Under the pieces are notes generated by a model. That model did no database searches. It was given only the letters and a program-made list of their open reading frames with translations, and was not told the DNA's origin. A program made the translations under genes and the position numbers. Source: Porphyrobacter sp. (GTDB taxonomy: Bacteria > Pseudomonadota > Alphaproteobacteria > Sphingomonadales > Sphingomonadaceae). From it: a stretch of 64,000 bases of DNA. Of this stretch, positions 48,215 through 59,006 are shown in pieces. Positions within the stretch are counted from its first letter, which is position 1; each line of letters begins with the position of its first letter. Location of the stretch: assembly GCA_016125555.1 (NCBI GenBank), contig WGLN01000003.1, positions 1 through 64,000 of the forward strand, read 5' to 3'.

Positions 48215-48769
48215 ATGGGCGAATTGAGAGAACCGCTGCGCGACCTCATCGAATGCGGCCTGCCGCAGGCGCTGGAGGTGATGGGGGAACGCTGGTCCTT
48301 CATGATCCTGCGCGCGAGCTTCAACGGGTTGAAGCATTTCGAGGAATTCCTGAGCGAGCTCGGTATCGCCCGCAACATCCTCTCGAACCGCCTCGCCAAG
48401 CTGGTCGAGCACGGCATCTTGAAGCGCGAGCCCTGCGCCGACGATCGCCGCAAGATCGAATACCGCCTCACCGAAAAGGGCTTCGACCTGCTCCCGGCGA
48501 TGGTCGCGCTGCGCCAGTGGGGGCAGAAATACGGCTCCGAGCAGGTGGTCGAGGACCCGGTGCTGGTCGACGAGCGCGACCGGCTGCCGATCGGACCGGT
48601 GTCGATCCTTGCCCATGACGGGCGGATTCTCGGCCCGCAGGACCTCTGGCTGACCCGCCCCGCCGACCTCGGCAAGCGCGCCGACGGCAGCACCGCGACG
48701 CCGGGCATGGGGCTGGGCGTGGGCGACGTGGTCGATCTCGAAGCCGTCAAGAAGGCCGCCGCCGGATAA
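48215..48769 (+). CDS. HxlR-family transcriptional regulator
   Basis: A 184-residue regulator. The winged HTH includes CGLPQALEVMGERWSFMILR and HFEEFLSELGIARNILSNRL, with LVEHGILKREPCADDRRKIE as wing, all typical of HxlR. Most HxlR proteins end near residue 120; this one has about 60 extra residues (RDRLPIGPVSILAHDGRILG and a glycine/alanine-rich tail). The start is uncertain: ATG 48215 has a weak, distant ribosome-binding site, and a GTG at 48155 is in frame. It faces the secreted-protein gene and may control it. Confidence 0.88.
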   Translation: MGELREPLRDLIECGLPQALEVMGERWSFMILRASFNGLKHFEEFLSELGIARNILSNRLAKLVEHGILKREPCADDRRKIEYRLTEKGFDLLPAMVALRQWGQKYGSEQVVEDPVLVDERDRLPIGPVSILAHDGRILGPQDLWLTRPADLGKRADGSTATPGMGLGVGDVVDLEAVKKAAAG

Positions 48770-48831
48770 GCCGTCGATAGCGGCCTGCCGGCGGGTGACC
48801 TTGCCGCCCGGCCTCGGCTAGGGCAGCGGGC

Positions 48832-50628
<1,797 letters not shown>

Positions 50629-50639
50629 GGCGCTGCGGG

Positions 50640-51455
50640 TCAGCGCGGCCCCTGTCCGAGCGTGTAGTCGATCCTGATCCGCACCCAGCTGCCGAACTGC
50701 TCGCGGCCGCCGATCCGCGCCGGGCGGACCCGGAACTGCCACGCGGCGGCGAGCACCGCGCGCCCCATCTGCGAGCCCGCAGGACCTTCGGAGAGGAGCT
50801 CGCAATCCTCGACGTAATAGCCCTCCACCGTCTTGCAGGCGATCAGCGCAAAGCCCGGACCGGTGGCCGTCGACAGGTAGCCCGCCAGCTCCTGGTGGGT
50901 CGGCTCGCGATACCAGCGCGCGGCATAGAGCGGCTCGCCGTTGGGGGCCGTGCCGACCCGTTCGCTGTCCATGCTGGTGCGCGGCGGCCCGGTGTCGGCG
51001 GGGCCATAGTTGCGGTTCGGATTGATGCGCGCACCGATGGTCGGCGCGGGGCTGGGCGCGGGCGGCGCAGGGGGAGCCGGCGGGGGCGCGGGCGCGGGCG
51101 TCGGGTTCGAGATCAGCGGCGAAGGGGGGCGCACCGGTTCGGGCAGGTCAGGCGTGGCCGGTCGGTCGGGCTCGGGCTGCGGCTGCGGGGGACTTGCCGC
51201 CTCGGCAGCCGGTTCGGGCGGGGCTTCCGGCGCAGGTTCGGGCGCTGCGGCGAAGTCCTTCGCGGCGAATTCGGTGACCACCTCCTTGGGCGTGTCGCGC
51301 CCGATGCGCGCACTGATGGTGAGCAGGAGCGCGACGATCAGCGCCTCCATCGCCAGCGCGATGGCAAGGCTCGCCCAGCGCTGGCGCGCACGAGCGCCCC
51401 AGCGCGCGCCGGGCGGCTCTTCTGTCAGTGCCGGATTGTCGGAAAACTTCGCCAC
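50640..51455 (-). CDS. TonB-like energy transducer protein
   Basis: A 271-residue protein with one N-terminal membrane helix (about residues 27-47, WASLAIALAMEALIVALLL) and a long periplasmic Pro/Glu/Ala-rich linker (70-140) that spans the wall, as in TonB. The C-terminal 110 residues (TIGARINPNRNYGPADTGPP onwards, with a final GSWVRIRIDYTLG strand) do not match classical TonB closely, so the partner receptors are unclear. No ExbB/ExbD genes are in the window. Confidence 0.72.
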   Translation of the reverse strand: MAKFSDNPALTEEPPGARWGARARQRWASLAIALAMEALIVALLLTISARIGRDTPKEVVTEFAAKDFAAAPEPAPEAPPEPAAEAASPPQPQPEPDRPATPDLPEPVRPPSPLISNPTPAPAPPPAPPAPPAPSPAPTIGARINPNRNYGPADTGPPRTSMDSERVGTAPNGEPLYAARWYREPTHQELAGYLSTATGPGFALIACKTVEGYYVEDCELLSEGPAGSQMGRAVLAAAWQFRVRPARIGGREQFGSWVRIRIDYTLGQGPR

Positions 51456-51512
51456 GCGCGCCTTCGGACCGGCCGCGCGTCGGGGGGAGGGTGCGGGGCC
51501 GTGAAGCGCCTC

Positions 51513-53003
51513 TTAGCCGGTCATCAGCCGATAGGATAGCGCCTCGGCGATATGCACGCGGCCCACGCTGTCGGCCCCGGCGAGATCGGCGACGGTGCGC
51601 GCCACGCGCAGCATCCGCGTGTAGCCGCGCGCGGAGAGGCGCAGCTTCTCGGCGGCCTGCATCAGCAGCTTGCGTCCGGCTTCGTCCGGGGTGGCGTAAC
51701 GTTCGAGGCCCTCGCCTTCCAACTCGGCATTGGAGCGCACGCCCCTCGTGGTCTGCCGGCTGCGCGCTGCCGCAACCCGCCGCGCCACCTCGGCGCTGCC
51801 TTCGGCAGGCGGGGGCAGCGTCATGTCCATCGCGCTCACCGCGCCAACATGGACGTGGAGGTCGATGCGGTCGAGCAGCGGACCCGAAAGCCGCGCCTGG
51901 TAGTCCCCCACGCAGCGCGGATACTTGTTGCAGTTGCGCGCCGGGTCGCCGGCATAGCCGCAGCGGCACGGGTTCATCGCCGCCACCAGCTGCACCCGCG
52001 CGGGGAAGGTGACGTGGGCATTGGCGCGCGCGACATCGACCTGCCCGGTCTCCAGCGGCTGGCGCAGCGAATCGAGCACCGGGCGCTGGAATTCGGGCAG
52101 CTCGTCGAGGAACAGCACGCCGAGATGCGCGAGGCTGACCTCGCCCGGACGCACCTTGAGCCCGCCGCCCGTCAGCGCCGCCATGCTCGCCGAATGGTGC
52201 GGGGCGCGGAACGGGCGCGCGCGGCTGATCCGCCCCGCCTCCAATGTGCCCGCGACAGATTGCACCATCGACACCTCGAGCGCCTCGGCGGGCGTGAGTT
52301 CGGGGAGGATCCCGGGCAGGCAGCTTGCCAGCAGGCTCTTGCCCGAACCGGGCGGGCCGACCATCAGCAGATTGTGCCCGCCGGCGGCGGCGATCTCGAG
52401 CGCGCGCTTGGCGGTCTCCTGCCCCTTGACCTGCCTGAGGTCGTTGCCCCCTGCGGCATCGACCACCGCGCCGCGTGGCGGCTCGTCGAGCACCAGGCTG
52501 CCCTTGAGGTGGCCGAGCAGGCTGACGAGATCGCGCGGGGCGAGCACCGGGACGCCGCTCGCCCAGCGCGCCTCCGGGCCCTGTTCGGCGGGGCAGATAA
52601 GGCCCGTGCCCGCAGCGCTGGCGTGGAGGGCTGCGATCAGCACGCCCGGGCTCGCCACCACTCGCCCGTCGAGCGCGAGTTCGCCCACCGCGATCCAGTC
52701 GCCGAGCTGTTCGGCATCGGTCACCCCCATCGCCGCCAGCAATGCGAGCGCGATGGGCAGGTCGTAATGCGATCCGTCCTTGGGCAGGTCGGCGGGCGAC
52801 AGGTTGACGGTGATCCGCTTGGGCGGGAGCGCCAGGCCCATTGCGGCGAGCGCCGACTGCACCCGCTCGCGGCTTTCGCTCACCGCCTTGTCGGGCAGGC
52901 CCACCACGGTGAAGCGCGGCATCCCGGGGGCGACCTGGCACTGCACCTCCACGCTGCGCGCCTCGAGCCCGAGATAGGCGACCGTCCTCACCAGCGCGAC
53001 CAT
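51513..53003 (-). CDS. comM: YifB/ComM-family magnesium-chelatase-like ATPase
   Basis: A 496-residue AAA+ protein; ComM members promote branch migration during natural transformation. The N-terminal Lon-like domain starts MVALVRTVAYLGLEARSVEV and includes FTVVGLPDKAVSESRERV. The AAA core has Walker A MVGPPGSGKSLLAS, Walker B VLFLDELPEFQRPVLDSLRQ and a C-terminal zinc-like CRCGYAGDPARNCNKYPRC. Length and order are standard. Start ATG at 53003 matches the family; the open frame extends far upstream without family residues. Confidence 0.94.
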   Translation of the reverse strand: MVALVRTVAYLGLEARSVEVQCQVAPGMPRFTVVGLPDKAVSESRERVQSALAAMGLALPPKRITVNLSPADLPKDGSHYDLPIALALLAAMGVTDAEQLGDWIAVGELALDGRVVASPGVLIAALHASAAGTGLICPAEQGPEARWASGVPVLAPRDLVSLLGHLKGSLVLDEPPRGAVVDAAGGNDLRQVKGQETAKRALEIAAAGGHNLLMVGPPGSGKSLLASCLPGILPELTPAEALEVSMVQSVAGTLEAGRISRARPFRAPHHSASMAALTGGGLKVRPGEVSLAHLGVLFLDELPEFQRPVLDSLRQPLETGQVDVARANAHVTFPARVQLVAAMNPCRCGYAGDPARNCNKYPRCVGDYQARLSGPLLDRIDLHVHVGAVSAMDMTLPPPAEGSAEVARRVAAARSRQTTRGVRSNAELEGEGLERYATPDEAGRKLLMQAAEKLRLSARGYTRMLRVARTVADLAGADSVGRVHIAEALSYRLMTG

Positions 53004-53138
53004 GTGCTGCCCCCCGCGATCCTGCCGATCCCCCCGCCGTTTGTGCAGGGTTAAGAGAGGCTTGTCGAGCGCCTTGGGAGCGAGCCTAAGGGATTTTGAA
53101 AGGATAATTCTTGGCGATTTGGCAGGCACGCCGGGGCG

Positions 53139-54116
53139 ATGCTGCGCGCGATGGCCCGCGTGCTCGCCCTTCTTCTTGCCGCTCTCGCGCAGCTGCTGCC
53201 CGGCGCGCCGGCGCTTGCGCAGCCCGGGGCGCGGGTGATTTCGAGTGTCAGCTGGGTCGAGGAATGGGACCCGGCAAGCCGGCGCTGGGTGCGGGTCGAT
53301 GACAGTCCCGCGACGATCCGTGACGCTGCATGGGAGACCACCACCAGCGTCACCCGCGAAGGGACGGCGATCGTCACGGAGACCGTCTCCCGCGAGCCGG
53401 TGCGGTTCATCGCGCGCCCGCAGCCGCCCGCTCGGCCGCCGCTTGCGAGCGGGGCGCGATATGGTCCCTTCCGCGTGCTCGACGAGCGCCGCGCGGCGCT
53501 GGTCGGCGCGACCGATGCCGCTTCGCCGGCAGCCTTCGCCGCAATGCTCGCCGCCCACCCGGGCCTGCAAGTGATCGAGTTCGTCGACGCTGCCGGCACC
53601 AGCAACGATCTCGCCAATCTCGCGGTCGGCAGGGCGATTCGCGCCGCCGGGCTCTCCACCCATGTTCCGGACGGCGGATCGGCGCGCTCCGGCGCGGTCG
53701 AGCTGTTCCTTGCCGGTGCGCACCGCAGCGCCGAACCGGGCGCGCTGTTCGCGGTGCATTCCTGGCGCGACGAGAGGGGGCGCGAGCCCGATGATTTCGC
53801 TCCCGATGCGCCCGAGAACCGGCTCTATCTCGATTACTATGCGGAAATGGGCATGAGCGAGGGGGAGGCGCGGGCCTTCTACGACATGACCAATTCGGTA
53901 TCGAACGCGGAGGCGCTGTGGCTCACGGGCAGCGACATGGCGCGCTGGATCGCGCCCGAGCGGTCGGCGCCGCGCAGCCGCGAAATGCCGGTGCCGGCCG
54001 CACCCTTGCGCCTCGCCGGGCTGGACGACAGGCTGCCGATCGCCTGCGTCGCGCCGCTGCCGTGGCCGCGCTTCGCCTATGCCGGGCTGCTTGACTCGCT
54101 CGCGGCTTTCCCATAA
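53139..54116 (+). CDS. secreted ClpP/crotonase-fold protein
   Basis: A 325-residue exported protein with a signal peptide (cut near ALA-QP, residues 27-28). After a beta-rich N-terminal part, the central block aligns by eye with ClpP-type serine peptidases: [20 protein letters not shown], then [18 protein letters not shown] with candidate nucleophile Ser184, and [11 protein letters not shown] with candidate His207. A helical segment ([18 protein letters not shown]) follows. Function is unknown; a periplasmic protease is one idea. The third catalytic residue is not obvious. A terminator follows. Confidence 0.72.
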   Translation: MLRAMARVLALLLAALAQLLPGAPALAQPGARVISSVSWVEEWDPASRRWVRVDDSPATIRDAAWETTTSVTREGTAIVTETVSREPVRFIARPQPPARPPLASGARYGPFRVLDERRAALVGATDAASPAAFAAMLAAHPGLQVIEFVDAAGTSNDLANLAVGRAIRAAGLSTHVPDGGSARSGAVELFLAGAHRSAEPGALFAVHSWRDERGREPDDFAPDAPENRLYLDYYAEMGMSEGEARAFYDMTNSVSNAEALWLTGSDMARWIAPERSAPRSREMPVPAAPLRLAGLDDRLPIACVAPLPWPRFAYAGLLDSLAAFP

Positions 54117-54156
54117 GCGCGCCCACCTGATCCCGGCCGCCTCGCGGTGGCCGCGC

Positions 54157-54179
54157 GCCGGCGTTCCGGCCTTTTTTTT
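54157..54179 (+). terminator. rho-independent terminator upstream of rpmH
   Basis: GCCGG-CGTT-CCGGC stem (54157-54170) followed by C and eight T. It ends transcription of the ClpP-like gene 11 bases before the rpmH start. Confidence 0.8.
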
Positions 54180-54189
54180 CGAGGATGAT

Positions 54190-54324
54190 ATGAAGCGGAC
54201 GTTCCAACCCAGCAATCTCGTGCGCGCCCGTCGCCACGGTTTCTTCGCGCGCAAGGCGACCCCGGGTGGCCGCAAGGTGCTGCGCGCCCGCCGCGCCCGC
54301 GGCCGCAAGAAGCTCTGCGCGTAA
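54190..54324 (+). CDS. rpmH: ribosomal protein L34
   Basis: A 44-residue ribosomal protein: [20 protein letters not shown], then [20 protein letters not shown] and KLCA. The start follows a GAGG box. It heads the conserved set rpmH-rnpA-yidD-yidC-engB. Its own promoter must lie in the short stretch around the preceding terminator. Confidence 0.97.
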   Translation: MKRTFQPSNLVRARRHGFFARKATPGGRKVLRARRARGRKKLCA

Positions 54325-54410
54325 TTTTCTGGCGCCTTCAGGCGCCGGGCGCGGGCCGTCCGGCCCGCTTGGCTTTCGCGGCATAGGCCGCGGCGGGCAG
54401 TCGCCCTTGC

Positions 54411-54436
54411 GGGCTCCCTTCGGGAGCCCGTTTGCG
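54411..54436 (+). terminator. hairpin between rpmH and rnpA, possible attenuator
   Basis: GGGCTCCC-TTC-GGGAGCCC is a strong stem followed by GTTTGCGTT. A second hairpin, GGCGCC-TTCA-GGCGCC (54331-54346), lies nearer rpmH. They may reduce read-through from rpmH, which is needed in far larger amounts than RnpA. Confidence 0.5.
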
Positions 54437-54450
54437 TTATCGGCGAACGC

Positions 54451-54828
54451 ATGACTTCGGTTCTCACCAAGCGCGCCGATTTCCTTGCGGCCAACGCAGG
54501 GCTGCGCAATGCGCGCGCGGGGTTTGTGCTGCTGACCCGGCCCAATGACGGGCAGGGCATCCGCTACGGGATCACCGTCACCAAGAAGATCGGCAACGCG
54601 GTGGTGCGCAATCGCATGAAGCGGCGATTCCGCGAACTGCTGCGCGCCGCGCTTCCCGAGCAGGGTCTGCCCGACCACGATCACGTGCTGATCGGGCGCG
54701 CGGGCGGGATCGAACGGGACTTTCACCTGATGGCGGAGGAGCTTTCCAAGGCTCTCGGCCGTGCGCGCGAGGGGCGCGGCGATCCCGCCGGCGGCCGCCG
54801 TCCGCGCCGCGGGGACCGCCGGAAATGA
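54451..54828 (+). CDS. rnpA: ribonuclease P protein component
   Basis: A 125-residue basic protein that joins RNase P RNA to mature tRNA 5' ends. The conserved RNR motif is at residues 53-59 (RNRMKRR), following [14 protein letters not shown]. The C-terminus is an Arg/Gly-rich tail longer than in E. coli. Its stop overlaps the yidD ATG (ATGA at 54825-54828). Confidence 0.96.
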   Translation: MTSVLTKRADFLAANAGLRNARAGFVLLTRPNDGQGIRYGITVTKKIGNAVVRNRMKRRFRELLRAALPEQGLPDHDHVLIGRAGGIERDFHLMAEELSKALGRAREGRGDPAGGRRPRRGDRRK

Positions 54829-55034
54829 AGCATCTCCTGATCCTTCTCGCGCGCGGCTGGCAGCTCGGCCCTTCGCGGCTGCTGCCGCCGACCTGCCGCT
54901 ACATGCCCTCCTGCAGCGAATACGCGATCCAGGCGATTGGCAAGTATGGTGCGCTGAGGGGTGGATGGATGGCGGCGAAGCGGCTAATGCGCTGCCACCC
55001 CTGGGGCGGGCACGGTCATGATCCGGTTCCTTGA
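54825..55034 (+). CDS. yidD: membrane protein insertion efficiency factor YidD
   Basis: A 69-residue protein with the YidD core [20 protein letters not shown] and [20 protein letters not shown]. Three conserved cysteines are present. It sits between rnpA and yidC, as in most bacteria, and aids YidC-dependent insertion at the inner face of the membrane. Confidence 0.96.
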   Translation: MKHLLILLARGWQLGPSRLLPPTCRYMPSCSEYAIQAIGKYGALRGGWMAAKRLMRCHPWGGHGHDPVP

Positions 55035-55101
55035 GGGTTTAAACGGGACTGTTCTAATCCCATAATACACCTGTCGTCGCATTTTCTTAGGGCGCTTTCA
55101 C

Positions 55102-56895
55102 TTGGACAATCGCAATCTCCTCCTCGCCGTCGTGCTTTCGGGTCTGCTGATCCTCGGCTGGGACGTCGGCATGCGGTATTTCTACCCGCAGGCTTCGCTG
55201 AGTGCGCCGATGGCCGCCTCCGATCCCGCGGCCAAGGCGCCTTCGCAGGGCGCGCCCGGCACGGTCAAGCCGGCGGCCGATCTCGGCGGCGATCCCGCGC
55301 CCGCGCGCAAGGTCGATCTCACCGCCGCGCTCGCCAGTCCCGAGCGCGTGGCGATCGACACTCCGCGCCTTGCCGGCTCGATCAACCTCGTCGGTGCGCG
55401 GATCGACGACATCGTGCTCAAGGACTACCGCCAGACGGTGAAGAAGGGTTCGGGCCCGGTGCGGCTGTTCGCCCCGGAATCGACGCCCGACCAGTATTTC
55501 GCCGAGTTCGGCTTCGTCACCAACGGGGTGCGCCAGCCTTCCGATGCGCGCTGGCAGGCGGACGGCGGCAAGCTCACCCCGACCAGCCCGGTCACCCTGA
55601 CCCGCACCGATGCGGACGGCATCACCTACCGGATCCGCCTGACGGTGGACAAGGACTACATGATCACGGCCGAGCAGACCGCGGTCAACGCAGGCACCAC
55701 GGCGGCGACGGTCCAGCCTTTCGCGTTCATCAAGCGGACCAGCGCCAATGCCGGCCTGAGCACCTGGACCGCCCATACCGGCCCGATCTTCGCGGCCGAT
55801 GACGTGGCGAGTTACGAGGTTTCCTACAAGTGCGGCTGGACGCTCCTGAGCACCTGCTACGGCCTCACCGAGGACAAGCTGCACAAGATCCCCGGCAAGG
55901 CCGACTGGCTCGGTTTCACCGACCAGTACTGGTTTGCCGCACTGGTGCCCGGCGCCGCCGCGGCGAGCGCGGATTTCCGCAAGGTCGGTGACGAGCTGTT
56001 CCGCGCCGACGTGCTCTACGCGCCGATCACGCTGCCGGCCGGCAAGGCGGTCACCCGCGCGACGCGACTGTTCTCGGGCGCCAAGGAAAGCGCGCTGCTC
56101 GATCGCTACGAAGACAGCGGCATCGCCAAGTTCGGCCTCGCCATCACCTGGGGCTGGTTCTGGTTCTTCGAGAAGCCGTTCCTGTGGCTGCTGCGCACGC
56201 TCAACAGCGTGGTCGGCAATTTCGGCGTGGCGATCATCCTGCTCACGGTCATCATCCGCGGGCTGATGTTCCCGGTCGCGCAGCGGCAGTTCGCCAGCAT
56301 GGCGCAGATGAAGGCCGTGCAGCCCAAGATGAAAGCCATCCAGGAACGCTTCAAGGACGACAAGCAGCGCCAGCAGCAGGAGATCATGAAGCTCTACAAG
56401 GAGGAGAAGGTCAATCCGCTGGCCGGCTGCCTGCCGATGGTGATCCAGATCCCGGTCTTCTTCGCGCTCTACAAGGTGCTGGTGCTGGCGATCGAGATGC
56501 GGCACGAGCCCTTCGTGCTGTGGATCAAGGACCTCTCGGCTCCCGACCCCGCGCATATCCTCAACCTGTTCGGGCTGCTGCCCTTCGTCGTGCCCGAACA
56601 CAGCTTCCTTGCGATCGGGCCGCTGGCGGTGTTGCTGGGCATCACCATGTTCCTGACCTTCAAGCTCAACCCGTCCACCATGGACCCGGTGCAGCAGCAG
56701 ATGTTCTCGTTCATGCCGTGGATTTTGATGTTCGTGATGGCGCCTTTCGCCGCGGGCTTGCTGATCTACTGGGTGACCTCGAACCTGCTCACCCTGGCGC
56801 AGCAGACCTACCTCTATTCGCGCCACCCGCAATTGAAGGCGGCGAACGTCAAGGCGAAGGAAGAGGAAGAACGCAAGAAGCCGGCGAAGGGCTGA
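55102..56895 (+). CDS. yidC: membrane protein insertase YidC
   Basis: A 597-residue Oxa1-type insertase. The N-terminal helix is in MDNRNLLLAVVLSGLLILGW. A large periplasmic beta-domain (about residues 70-330) follows, then five helices of the core from ITWGWFWFFEKPFLWLLRTL. The groove arginine is in TVIIRGLMFPVAQRQF. The start is a TTG: the protein's conserved opening begins exactly there and no ATG or GTG fits. AGGG lies 9-12 bases upstream. It ends in a basic tail. Confidence 0.96.
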   Translation: MDNRNLLLAVVLSGLLILGWDVGMRYFYPQASLSAPMAASDPAAKAPSQGAPGTVKPAADLGGDPAPARKVDLTAALASPERVAIDTPRLAGSINLVGARIDDIVLKDYRQTVKKGSGPVRLFAPESTPDQYFAEFGFVTNGVRQPSDARWQADGGKLTPTSPVTLTRTDADGITYRIRLTVDKDYMITAEQTAVNAGTTAATVQPFAFIKRTSANAGLSTWTAHTGPIFAADDVASYEVSYKCGWTLLSTCYGLTEDKLHKIPGKADWLGFTDQYWFAALVPGAAAASADFRKVGDELFRADVLYAPITLPAGKAVTRATRLFSGAKESALLDRYEDSGIAKFGLAITWGWFWFFEKPFLWLLRTLNSVVGNFGVAIILLTVIIRGLMFPVAQRQFASMAQMKAVQPKMKAIQERFKDDKQRQQQEIMKLYKEEKVNPLAGCLPMVIQIPVFFALYKVLVLAIEMRHEPFVLWIKDLSAPDPAHILNLFGLLPFVVPEHSFLAIGPLAVLLGITMFLTFKLNPSTMDPVQQQMFSFMPWILMFVMAPFAAGLLIYWVTSNLLTLAQQTYLYSRHPQLKAANVKAKEEEERKKPAKG

Positions 56896-56901
56896 AGGCG
56901 C

Positions 56902-57582
56902 GTGACCGAGCCCGACGAACAGACCGCGCGCGAGGAGGCGGCATCGCGGCTGTTTTCCGGGCCGGTCGATTTCCTCCTGTCCGCCCCGCAGCTGAAGTTC
57001 CTGCCCGATCCGATCGTGCCGGAACTGGCCTTCTGCGGGCGCTCCAACGTCGGCAAGTCCTCGCTGCTCAACGCGCTCACCGGGCGGAAGGCGATCGCCC
57101 GCGCCTCGGTGACGCCCGGCCGCACGCAGGAGCTCAATTTCTTCGACGTCGGGCGGGACGAGGAGGAGGGCGCCCTGCCGCTGTTCCGCCTCGTGGACAT
57201 GCCCGGCTACGGCTTCGCCAAGGCGCCGGTGAAGGTGGTCGAGAAGTGGAAGGCGCTGGTCAATTCCTACCTGCGCGGCCGCGCGGTGCTGGCGCGCACG
57301 CTGGTGCTGGTCGACAGCCGCCACGGCCTCAAGGAGGTCGACCGGGCGATGATGAAGATGCTGGATGAAGCCGCGGTGGGCTATCGCATCGTGCTGACCA
57401 AGACCGACAAGATCAAGGCGAGCGAACTCGAAGCCGTCGCCGACAAGACCGCCGCCGAGGCGAGGAAGCACGTCGCGGCGCACCCCGAGATCCATCGCAC
57501 CAGCGCCGAGAAGGGCATGGGCATCGCACGCCTGCGCGCCGCGGTGATTGCCGATGCGCTCGGAGAGGATTGGGCGGGCTAG
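56902..57582 (+). CDS. engB: ribosome biogenesis GTPase EngB/YsxC
   Basis: A 226-residue GTPase for large-subunit assembly. G1 is GRSNVGKSSLLNAL (Lys52), G3 is VDMPGYGFAKAP and G4 is TKTDKI. ARASVTPGRTQELNFF is the switch region. The start is GTG, seven bases after the yidC stop. The stop TAG overlaps the otsA stop on the opposite strand (CTAG at 57579-57582), so transcription of the two operons converges. Confidence 0.95.
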   Translation: MTEPDEQTAREEAASRLFSGPVDFLLSAPQLKFLPDPIVPELAFCGRSNVGKSSLLNALTGRKAIARASVTPGRTQELNFFDVGRDEEEGALPLFRLVDMPGYGFAKAPVKVVEKWKALVNSYLRGRAVLARTLVLVDSRHGLKEVDRAMMKMLDEAAVGYRIVLTKTDKIKASELEAVADKTAAEARKHVAAHPEIHRTSAEKGMGIARLRAAVIADALGEDWAG

Positions 57583-59006
57583 GCCAGCCGCCGCCCTATC
57601 CGCGCGCGCGCCAGATCCTCGCAGAAACGCCGCGTCCAAGCCTGCACGTTGTCGTCGCGGATCGTGCCGATCATCGCCTGGTAGCGCGCCTTGCGCTCGG
57701 CGAGCGGCATGTCGAGCGCGATGCGGATCGCGTGGGCGATGTCATCGGGGCTGTAGGGATTGACCAGCACCGCGCCCGCGCCCGCCGCCTCCAGCTGCTG
57801 CGCCGCGCCCGCGAAGCGCGAGAGGATCAGCACGCCCGGGTCCTCCGGGTCCTGCGCAGCGACATATTCCTTGGCGACGAGGTTCATCCCATCGCGCAGG
57901 GGCGTGACCAGCCCGATCTTGGCGGCGCGGAAGAAGCCGTAGAGCTCGGCATGCGAATAGCCGCGGTTGACGTAGCGGATCGGCACGAGATCGACCTCGC
58001 TCCTCGCCCCGTTGATCTGTCCAGTCTTCTGTTCGAGCAGCATCCGGATCTGCTGGTAGCTTTCCACGTCCTCGCGGCTCGGCGGGGCGATCTGGATGAA
58101 CACGAGATCGCGGACCCGTTCGGGATGCTGGTCGAAAAAGCGGCCGATGCCGTCGATCCGTTCGGGCAGGCCCTTGGAATAGTCGAGCCGGTCGACCCCG
58201 ATCATCGCGGTGCGGTGGCGGGTGGATTCGATCAGCCGCTGCTGCGCCACCTGCGCGGCCTCGGCGGCGCCCTCGGTCTGGAAGTGCTCCCAGTCGATGC
58301 CGATCGGATAGGCGCGCGCGACGGTGGTGCGCCCCTCGTAGCGGATCGTGCCGGTGTCCTCCTCGACCTCGGCGCCCAGTTCCTTGCGGCAATAGTGCAG
58401 GAAGCTCTCGCGCCATTCGCCGTTCTGGAAGCCGATCAGGTCGTATTCGAGCATGGTCTTTACCAGCCGCTCGTGGAACGGCAGCGAAACGAACAGGCGG
58501 GTCGGCGGCCAGGGAATGTGGAGGAAGAAGCCGATGCGGTTCTTCACGCCGCGCGCACGCAGCCGCTCGCCCAGCGGCATGAGGTGGTAATCGTGCACCC
58601 AGACGAGGTCGTCCTCCTCGATCAGCGGGGTCACGCGTTCGGCGAAAAGCTCGTTGACCCGCTCGTAGCCCCTGCCCGTTTCGCGTTCGTAGCGGGTCAG
58701 GTCGAGCCGGTAGTGGAACAGCGGCCAAAGCGTGGCGTTGGCATAGCCGTTGTAGTATTCGTCGATGTCGCGGTGCGAGAGGTCCATCGTGGCGGTGGTC
58801 ACACCGCCGGTGCGCTGCAGGTTGATGTTGCCGTCGGCGTCTTCGCTTTCCTGTCCGGACCAGCCGAACCAGATCCCGCCATGTTCGCGCAGCGCGGCGT
58901 TGAGCGCGCCCGCAAGGCCACCCTGCGCGCCCGCGACCCCGCGCGCCTTGGGAACCGCGACGCGGTTCGAGATGACGACCAGCCGTTCTATCGCACGCTG
59001 CTCCAC
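57579..59006 (-). CDS. otsA: alpha,alpha-trehalose-phosphate synthase (UDP-forming)
   Basis: A 475-residue GT20 enzyme that joins UDP-glucose and glucose-6-phosphate. It opens LVVISNRVAVPKARGVAGAQ, with GGLAGALNAAL forming the donor loop. VWVHDYHLMPLGERLRARG, then RIGFFLHIPWPPTRLFVSLP, and the DGMNLVAKEYVAAQ motif near residue 370 are typical for OtsA. It is third in a leftward operon behind otsB and a GH15 gene. The start overlaps the GH15 gene by 19 bases, so translation is probably coupled. Confidence 0.95.
   Translation of the reverse strand: MEQRAIERLVVISNRVAVPKARGVAGAQGGLAGALNAALREHGGIWFGWSGQESEDADGNINLQRTGGVTTATMDLSHRDIDEYYNGYANATLWPLFHYRLDLTRYERETGRGYERVNELFAERVTPLIEEDDLVWVHDYHLMPLGERLRARGVKNRIGFFLHIPWPPTRLFVSLPFHERLVKTMLEYDLIGFQNGEWRESFLHYCRKELGAEVEEDTGTIRYEGRTTVARAYPIGIDWEHFQTEGAAEAAQVAQQRLIESTRHRTAMIGVDRLDYSKGLPERIDGIGRFFDQHPERVRDLVFIQIAPPSREDVESYQQIRMLLEQKTGQINGARSEVDLVPIRYVNRGYSHAELYGFFRAAKIGLVTPLRDGMNLVAKEYVAAQDPEDPGVLILSRFAGAAQQLEAAGAGAVLVNPYSPDDIAHAIRIALDMPLAERKARYQAMIGTIRDDNVQAWTRRFCEDLARARIGRRLA

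Noticed and set aside
55035..55101. Possible replication-origin features near rpmH/yidC, because oriC lies near rpmH in many bacteria.
   Set aside because: No DnaA boxes (TTATCCACA or close) are seen, dnaA is not adjacent, and alphaproteobacterial origins are usually elsewhere.
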